From NCBI GenBank assembly GCA_007134885.1, contig SLJX01000007.1, forward strand, positions 1 to 46,772: a DNA stretch of 46,772 nucleotides. Reading direction: 5' to 3'. This DNA comes from Halanaerobiaceae bacterium (GTDB lineage: Bacteria; Bacillota; Halanaerobiia; Halanaerobiales; Halarsenatibacteraceae). This document shows, in pieces, positions 42,438-46,772 of the stretch. The notes under the pieces are model-generated. The model ran no database searches and was not told the DNA's origin. It saw only the letters and a list, made by a program, of their open reading frames with translations. Numbering within the stretch: position 1 is the stretch's first letter; each line of letters starts with the position of its first letter. A program made the position numbers and the translations under genes.

Positions 42438-42677
42438 TTGGAAAATAGAGAGACACCTGTCAAACAGATACCAATAAAAACTAAATCAATCCAGCTGGAT
42501 CAATTTTTAAAATGGGCTGATCTGGTAAATTCCGGAGGCCAGGCTAAATCTCTAATTCAGGAAGGAAAAGTGCTGGTCAATGGAGAAGTAGAGTATAGTA
42601 GAGGAAAAAAACTTTACCCCGGAGACAGGATCAGTTTTGCCGGAGAGGCTCAGGAATTTCAGGTTAGTGGGGATTAG
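42438..42677 (+). CDS. yaaA: S4-domain RNA-binding protein (YaaA/RlbA-type)
   Basis: A 79-residue S4-like RNA-binding protein between dnaN and recF, the standard place in Bacillota. KSIQLDQFLKWADLVNSGGQAKSLIQEGKVLVNGEVE holds the S4 core. I chose the TTG at 42438, eight bases after AGGAG; a GTG at 42429 overlaps the RBS. It may act in ribosome assembly. Confidence 0.87.
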   Translation: MENRETPVKQIPIKTKSIQLDQFLKWADLVNSGGQAKSLIQEGKVLVNGEVEYSRGKKLYPGDRISFAGEAQEFQVSGD

Positions 42678-42679
42678 TT

Positions 42680-43915
42680 TTGCTGGTTGAACGGGCTTAT
42701 TTAAAAAACTATCGCAATCTTAAAGCGGTGCTGCTGGATTTTAATTCTGATCTCAATATAATTTTGGGTGCAAATGGTCAGGGAAAGACAAATTTACTGG
42801 AAGCTCTTTATTATCTTAGCACCGGCAAATCTCACCGGACCAGCCGGGACACAGAGCTGATCAATAAAGATGATGAAGTTGATGAATTTGTGGTTCAGGC
42901 CCGGATCAAAAAGAAAGAGGAACTGGTGGAGAAGCTGGCTGTAGCTGTTTCTGCCCGGGAAAAGATTTACCGGGTAAATGATGACAGAGTTGAGCGAATG
43001 GCCGATTTTCTCGGCAGGTTAAATGCTGTAATATTTTCCCCTGAAGATCTCAAGCTGGTAAAGGGCAGTCCCTCTCAGAGGAGGGATTTTTTAGATACCG
43101 AGGTTTCTCAGGTCAGCCCCTCATATTATGAAAAGCTGAAAAGATACGAAAAAATTTTACGACAGCGCAATAATCTTTTAAAGGATATCAGAGCCGGTCG
43201 GCGGAAAAAAGGAGAGATGCTGGCCGTTTTTACTGAAGAATTAACCAGGACCGGTAGCAAAATCATCGCCAAGCGGCTGGAAGTGGTAGAAAAACTTAAG
43301 ATTCTGGCCCGTCTGCAGCAGCGCAAGCTTACTGAAAACCAGGAAAATCTGAAAATTGAGTATGAACTCAGTTTTGCAGAATCTCGTAGCACTTCAGGCG
43401 GTTCCCATAGTTCAGGCAGTTCCCGTAGTTCTGCTAATTCCAATCCCAAAAAAGCCAAGGATCTTTCCCGGTTTATAGCTGATTTTGAGGGAACGGAGGA
43501 AGATCGCAAAGCCCTGGAAAGGGTCTTCCGGCAGGAACTTAACAGCAACCTGGAAACTGAAATTGAGCGGGGCTATACTCTGGCAGGACCTCACCGTGAT
43601 GATCTGTGCCTGACTCTCAATGATTTTGATGTCCGCAAATACGGTTCTCAGGGCCAGCAGCGGACGGTAGCCCTGGCCTTAAAGCTTTCTGAACTGGAAT
43701 TTATGAAATCCGAGCAGGGAGAATATCCGGTGCTGCTGCTGGATGATGTTTTTTCCGAGCTTGACCGCCTGCGCCGCCAGGCGGTGGTGGATTTAATCGG
43801 GAGCCGGATTCAGACCTTTATTACCACTACCGATAAAGAACTGGTCCGGGATATAGCTCCGGAGAAAGAATATTATTTCCGGGTAGACCGGGGCCGGATA
43901 ACCAGAGGATGGTGA
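42680..43915 (+). CDS. recF: DNA replication and repair protein RecF
   Basis: A 411-residue SMC-like ATPase that helps load RecA at gaps. Walker A is GANGQGKTN (30-38), SQGQQRTVALALKL the signature, and LLLDDVFSELD Walker B. The family is usually about 360-375 residues; here a Ser-rich low-complexity segment at about 235-254 (SRSTSGGSHSSGSSRSSA) adds length. The start is a TTG two bases after the yaaA stop, so translation is probably coupled. Confidence 0.94.
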   Translation: MLVERAYLKNYRNLKAVLLDFNSDLNIILGANGQGKTNLLEALYYLSTGKSHRTSRDTELINKDDEVDEFVVQARIKKKEELVEKLAVAVSAREKIYRVNDDRVERMADFLGRLNAVIFSPEDLKLVKGSPSQRRDFLDTEVSQVSPSYYEKLKRYEKILRQRNNLLKDIRAGRRKKGEMLAVFTEELTRTGSKIIAKRLEVVEKLKILARLQQRKLTENQENLKIEYELSFAESRSTSGGSHSSGSSRSSANSNPKKAKDLSRFIADFEGTEEDRKALERVFRQELNSNLETEIERGYTLAGPHRDDLCLTLNDFDVRKYGSQGQQRTVALALKLSELEFMKSEQGEYPVLLLDDVFSELDRLRRQAVVDLIGSRIQTFITTTDKELVRDIAPEKEYYFRVDRGRITRGW

Positions 43916-43919
43916 TATT

Positions 43920-44198
43920 ATGTTTTTACATATTGGAGACGGTCACATGATACCCCAGAAAGAGATTGTTTTAATCGGTGATCTGGAAAATGTCACCAGC
44001 TCCGAGACCTCCCGGGAGTTTTTTTCAGTTTCCCAGGAGGAAGGATTTATTGTGGATCTTTCAGGAAAGGATAATAAGGCGCGCTCCTTCATTCTCACCG
44101 GAGAAACAATTTATTACTCCATGATCAATTCCAAAACTCTGGCTGATAGACTTAACCGTCCGATTGAAAAGAATAATTACCTGGAAAATACACCATAA
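43920..44198 (+). CDS. remB: RemB/YaaB-like DUF370 protein
   Basis: A 92-residue protein of the DUF370 (RemA/RemB) family: MFLHIGDGHMIPQKEIVLIGDLE and TIYYSMINSKTLADRLNRP are typical. RemA-type proteins are DNA-binding regulators in Bacillus; RemB's role is less clear. The last residues (NNYLENTP) are encoded by the first unit of the ~62-bp tandem repeat. ATG four bases after the recF stop. Confidence 0.85.
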   Translation: MFLHIGDGHMIPQKEIVLIGDLENVTSSETSREFFSVSQEEGFIVDLSGKDNKARSFILTGETIYYSMINSKTLADRLNRPIEKNNYLENTP

Positions 44199-44398
44199 TA
44201 ATATTTTCATCTATTTTTGGAGCCCAGAAGGGTATGGGGGCTTATCTGGGAAAATAGCTGGTAAATTTTTCATGTATTGTTGTGCCCCAGAGGAGCATGA
44301 GAGTTTATCTGGAAAATATGCAGGAAAATTTTCATTTAATGTTGTGCTCCGAAGGAGTATGAGAGTTTACCTGGAAGAATAACAGGTAAAATATAAGC
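44177..44398 (+). repeat. ~62-bp tandem repeat cluster, plus orientation
   Basis: Units begin at 44177, 44242, 44305 and 44367 with TTAYCTGG, spaced 65, 63 and 62 bp; the last is partial. They contain TTTTCATGTATTGTTGTGCC or variants, then CCCAGAGGAGCATGAGAGT. The 20-mer TTTTCATGTATTGTTGTGCC is exactly shared with the minus-strand cluster at 28950-29095. The rest of 44199-44535 is the gyrB leader. Confidence 0.85.
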
Positions 44399-44457
44399 AA
44401 AAAAGCAAAAATTACCAGATATCTGCTGACAGGGATGCCAGCAGTCCAAAAAACTGA

Positions 44458-44463
44458 TATAAT
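44458..44463 (+). promoter_or_regulatory. Possible -10 element for gyrB
   Basis: TATAAT within an AT-rich run, 72 bp before the gyrB ATG. No good -35 at 17 bp. A small hairpin (TGCTG / CAGCA) lies just upstream. Confidence 0.35.
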
Positions 44464-44490
44464 ATATATAGAGGATCGTGAAGAATTTAA

Positions 44491-46456
<1,966 letters not shown>

Positions 46457-46458
<2 letters not shown>

Positions 46459-46560
46459 GATGCTGCCGGGCATCTTGTGTTTATTGAATATCCAGGATGC
46501 TGCCGGACATACTGTAGTTATTGAATTTTCAGGATAAATTCGGGCAGGCTGTAATTTTGA
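46457..46560 (+). repeat. 37-bp tandem repeat after gyrB
   Basis: Units begin at 46457, 46494 and 46531, exactly 37 bp apart. The first two share AGGATGCTGCCGG and TTATTGAAT; the third is diverged or partial (AGGATAAATTCGGGCAGGCTG). The first unit overlaps the gyrB stop codon. The rest of 46459-46733 holds no gene that I can support. Confidence 0.75.
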
Positions 46561-46733
46561 GTAATAATTTAGGTTTCCATTATCCTGCTGCAGCATCTGG
46601 ATTCTTAAAAAACTAATTTTTATACTTTTTATGCTGCTGCAGTTAAAACACCTCTATTTTTTTGTATTACCTGCATTATTTAATTTTAAGCTTCATATTT
46701 TTTGCCATCGCTAAACTAGAAGGTGGGTTGCCA

Positions 46734-46772
46734 ATGGTTCAAGCAGAAAAAATCAAAAAAGTAGCAATAGAT
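46734..46772 (+). CDS. Start of an unidentified gene, cut by the window end
   Basis: ATG at 46734 with AGGTGGG upstream opens a frame, MVQAEKIKKVAID, that runs off the end. Thirteen codons are too few to identify. It does not look like the usual start of GyrA. Confidence 0.45.
   Translation, partial: MVQAEKIKKVAID

Noticed and set aside
28950-44398. CRISPR arrays
   Set aside because: Units of ~62 and 37 bp are tandem with no alternating constant repeats and variable spacers, and no cas genes are present.

Overview
The window is a replication-origin region of a bacterial chromosome, most likely from an anaerobic, diderm member of the Bacillota; Halanaerobiales is my best guess. The origin gene order (jag-yidC-yidD-rnpA / oriC / dnaA-dnaN-yaaA-recF-remB-gyrB) is typical of Bacillota. 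The glycine dehydrogenase is split (gcvPA/gcvPB). The maltose-type binding protein has a signal-peptidase-I signal and no lipobox cysteine, which fits a cell with a periplasm. Many proteins are acidic, and one gene decodes UGA as selenocysteine. The lineage is inferred from these traits, not proven. I see no tRNA, rRNA, CRISPR array or insertion sequence.

Left part (1-19 kb), mixed strands: a sugar-binding protein and its LacI-type regulator; a three-gene operon (ThiF-like enzyme, URO-D/MtaA-type methyltransferase, HAD phosphatase); a 430-bp non-coding block with DnaA boxes and nested inverted repeats ending in a strong terminator; half an MFS transporter; indolepyruvate:ferredoxin oxidoreductase iorAB; nagB; a CBS-domain protein and an ArsR-like remnant; cysK; DnaB helicase with a DnaD-like helicase-loading protein; purA, purD and a selenocysteine peroxiredoxin read through an in-frame TGA.

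Middle part (19-39 kb), all on the minus strand and so pointing away from the origin: rplI, yybS, rpsR, ssb, rpsF; TPR gene, DUF951 gene, ychF; the glycine cleavage operon gcvT-gcvH-gcvPA-gcvPB behind a glycine riboswitch; an RCK potassium regulator; parB and parA with two parS sites; rsmG, mnmG, mnmE; jag, yidC, yidD, rnpA.

Right part (39-46.8 kb), all on the plus strand: a bipartite oriC, with one DnaA-box cluster upstream of dnaA and a second between dnaA and dnaN that includes a CCC plus DnaA-trio-like unwinding element. Then come dnaN, an S4-domain gene, recF, remB and gyrB, and the first codons of one more gene.

The main discoveries to check are: (1) a peroxiredoxin with selenocysteine at the peroxidatic position, no resolving cysteine and no cysteine anywhere; (2) a ~62-bp tandem repeat family present as two clusters in opposite orientation on either side of the origin core; (3) a compact three-stem inverted-repeat structure built around DnaA boxes 33 kb from oriC, which could be a DnaA-binding locus or a small RNA; (4) rpmH missing from its usual place beside rnpA; (5) unusual insertions in the sliding clamp and in RecF.
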